Assembly (NCBI GenBank): GCA_030598385.1
Contig: JAUVQB010000125.1
Span: 1 to 5,341, forward strand
Reading direction: 5' to 3'
Length of the DNA stretch: 5,341 bases
Source: Alphaproteobacteria bacterium
Lineage (GTDB): Bacteria > Pseudomonadota > Alphaproteobacteria > Kiloniellales > JAKSDN01
The position numbers and the translations under genes were made by a program. Shown here piece by piece: positions 5,166 to 5,341 of the stretch. The notes under the pieces are model-generated. The model saw only the letters and a list, made by a program, of their open reading frames with translations, was not told where the DNA came from and did not search any database. The first letter of the stretch is position 1, and each line of letters begins with the position of its first letter.

Positions 5166-5341
5166 ATGGCCGTGGACGCCACCCGCAGCACAGATCCCGA
5201 GGACTATCAGAACCTTCCCCAGGCAGTCGGCGCCATGTCAAAGGTCTTTGCCGACGGGTATGTCATTCCCCTGCACCAGCACCAACGCGATCAGCTACTC
5301 TATGCGATCAGCGGGATCATGCGTCTGCGCACAGAACGCGA
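5166..5341 (+). CDS. AraC-family transcriptional regulator, N-terminal cupin part (truncated by window end)
   Basis: The first 58 residues are visible. The segment IPLHQHQRDQLLYAISGIMRL (34-54) is the hallmark opening of the cupin sensor domain found in AraC-family regulators: H37 and H39 form the HxH pair and Q43 follows in the usual RxQLLYA context. The full protein would be expected to run to about 250-280 residues with two helix-turn-helix motifs at the C-terminus. That part lies outside the window, so a stand-alone cupin cannot be excluded. The N-terminal 20 residues are polar and poorly conserved. M24 is an alternative start, but ATG 5166 has a ribosome-binding site. The gene is divergent from the MFS transporter 160 bp away, the standard position for a local regulator, and the gap carries repeats suitable for its binding. 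Confidence 0.82.
   Translation, partial: MAVDATRSTDPEDYQNLPQAVGAMSKVFADGYVIPLHQHQRDQLLYAISGIMRLRTER

Noticed and set aside
1..5341. CRISPR arrays, insertion sequences, rRNA or phage genes
   Set aside because: No regular spaced repeats, transposase-like frames with terminal inverted repeats, or rRNA signatures were seen anywhere in the window.

Overview
The window looks like chromosome of a GC-rich alphaproteobacterium, probably of the Rhodospirillales type. The basis is the gene order (a lysine-rich upstream gene end, then ihfB, a LapA-like membrane protein and pyrF), the high GC of the first half, and strong G/C preference at third codon positions. The genus cannot be fixed from the sequence.

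Layout. Bases 1-53 are the 3' end of a plus-strand gene with a lysine-rich C-terminus. By synteny this may be rpsA, but the fragment alone does not prove it. A 14-bp GC hairpin at 93-125 probably terminates it. Bases 126-634 hold no convincing gene and form a long leader to ihfB (635-916), the beta subunit of integration host factor. A small two-helix LapA/DUF1049-like membrane protein (999-1394) follows. After 15 nt comes an enzyme of the ornithine cyclodeaminase / mu-crystallin / ketimine reductase family (1410-2345), and after 82 bp comes pyrF, orotidine-5'-phosphate decarboxylase (2428-3156). All of these lie on the plus strand and may be partly co-transcribed.

At about 3156 the organisation changes. 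A small DUF4242 protein (3188-3466) runs convergently to pyrF on the minus strand. A gene-poor stretch (3467-3742) separates it from a 12-helix major facilitator transporter (3743-5005, minus). The transporter is divergent from the start of an AraC-type regulator with an N-terminal cupin (5166 to the window end, truncated). The 160-bp gap between the last two carries a direct repeat with a 21-bp period and an inverted repeat with the same arm-to-arm distance, as expected for regulator binding sites.

How the genes work together. The left half is housekeeping: DNA architecture (IHF), envelope (LapA-like) and pyrimidine synthesis (PyrF), with an amino-acid or imino-acid enzyme set between them. 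The right half looks like an accessory divergon, in which an AraC-type regulator probably controls an efflux or uptake transporter. Hand counts on sample 60-base lines give about 53-60% GC in the transporter against 68-83% in the left-hand genes, so the transporter/regulator pair may have a different history. I see no clear previously undescribed system. The best leads are the divergon operators, the reductase-like enzyme in the ihfB-pyrF cluster, and the two unexplained non-coding stretches.
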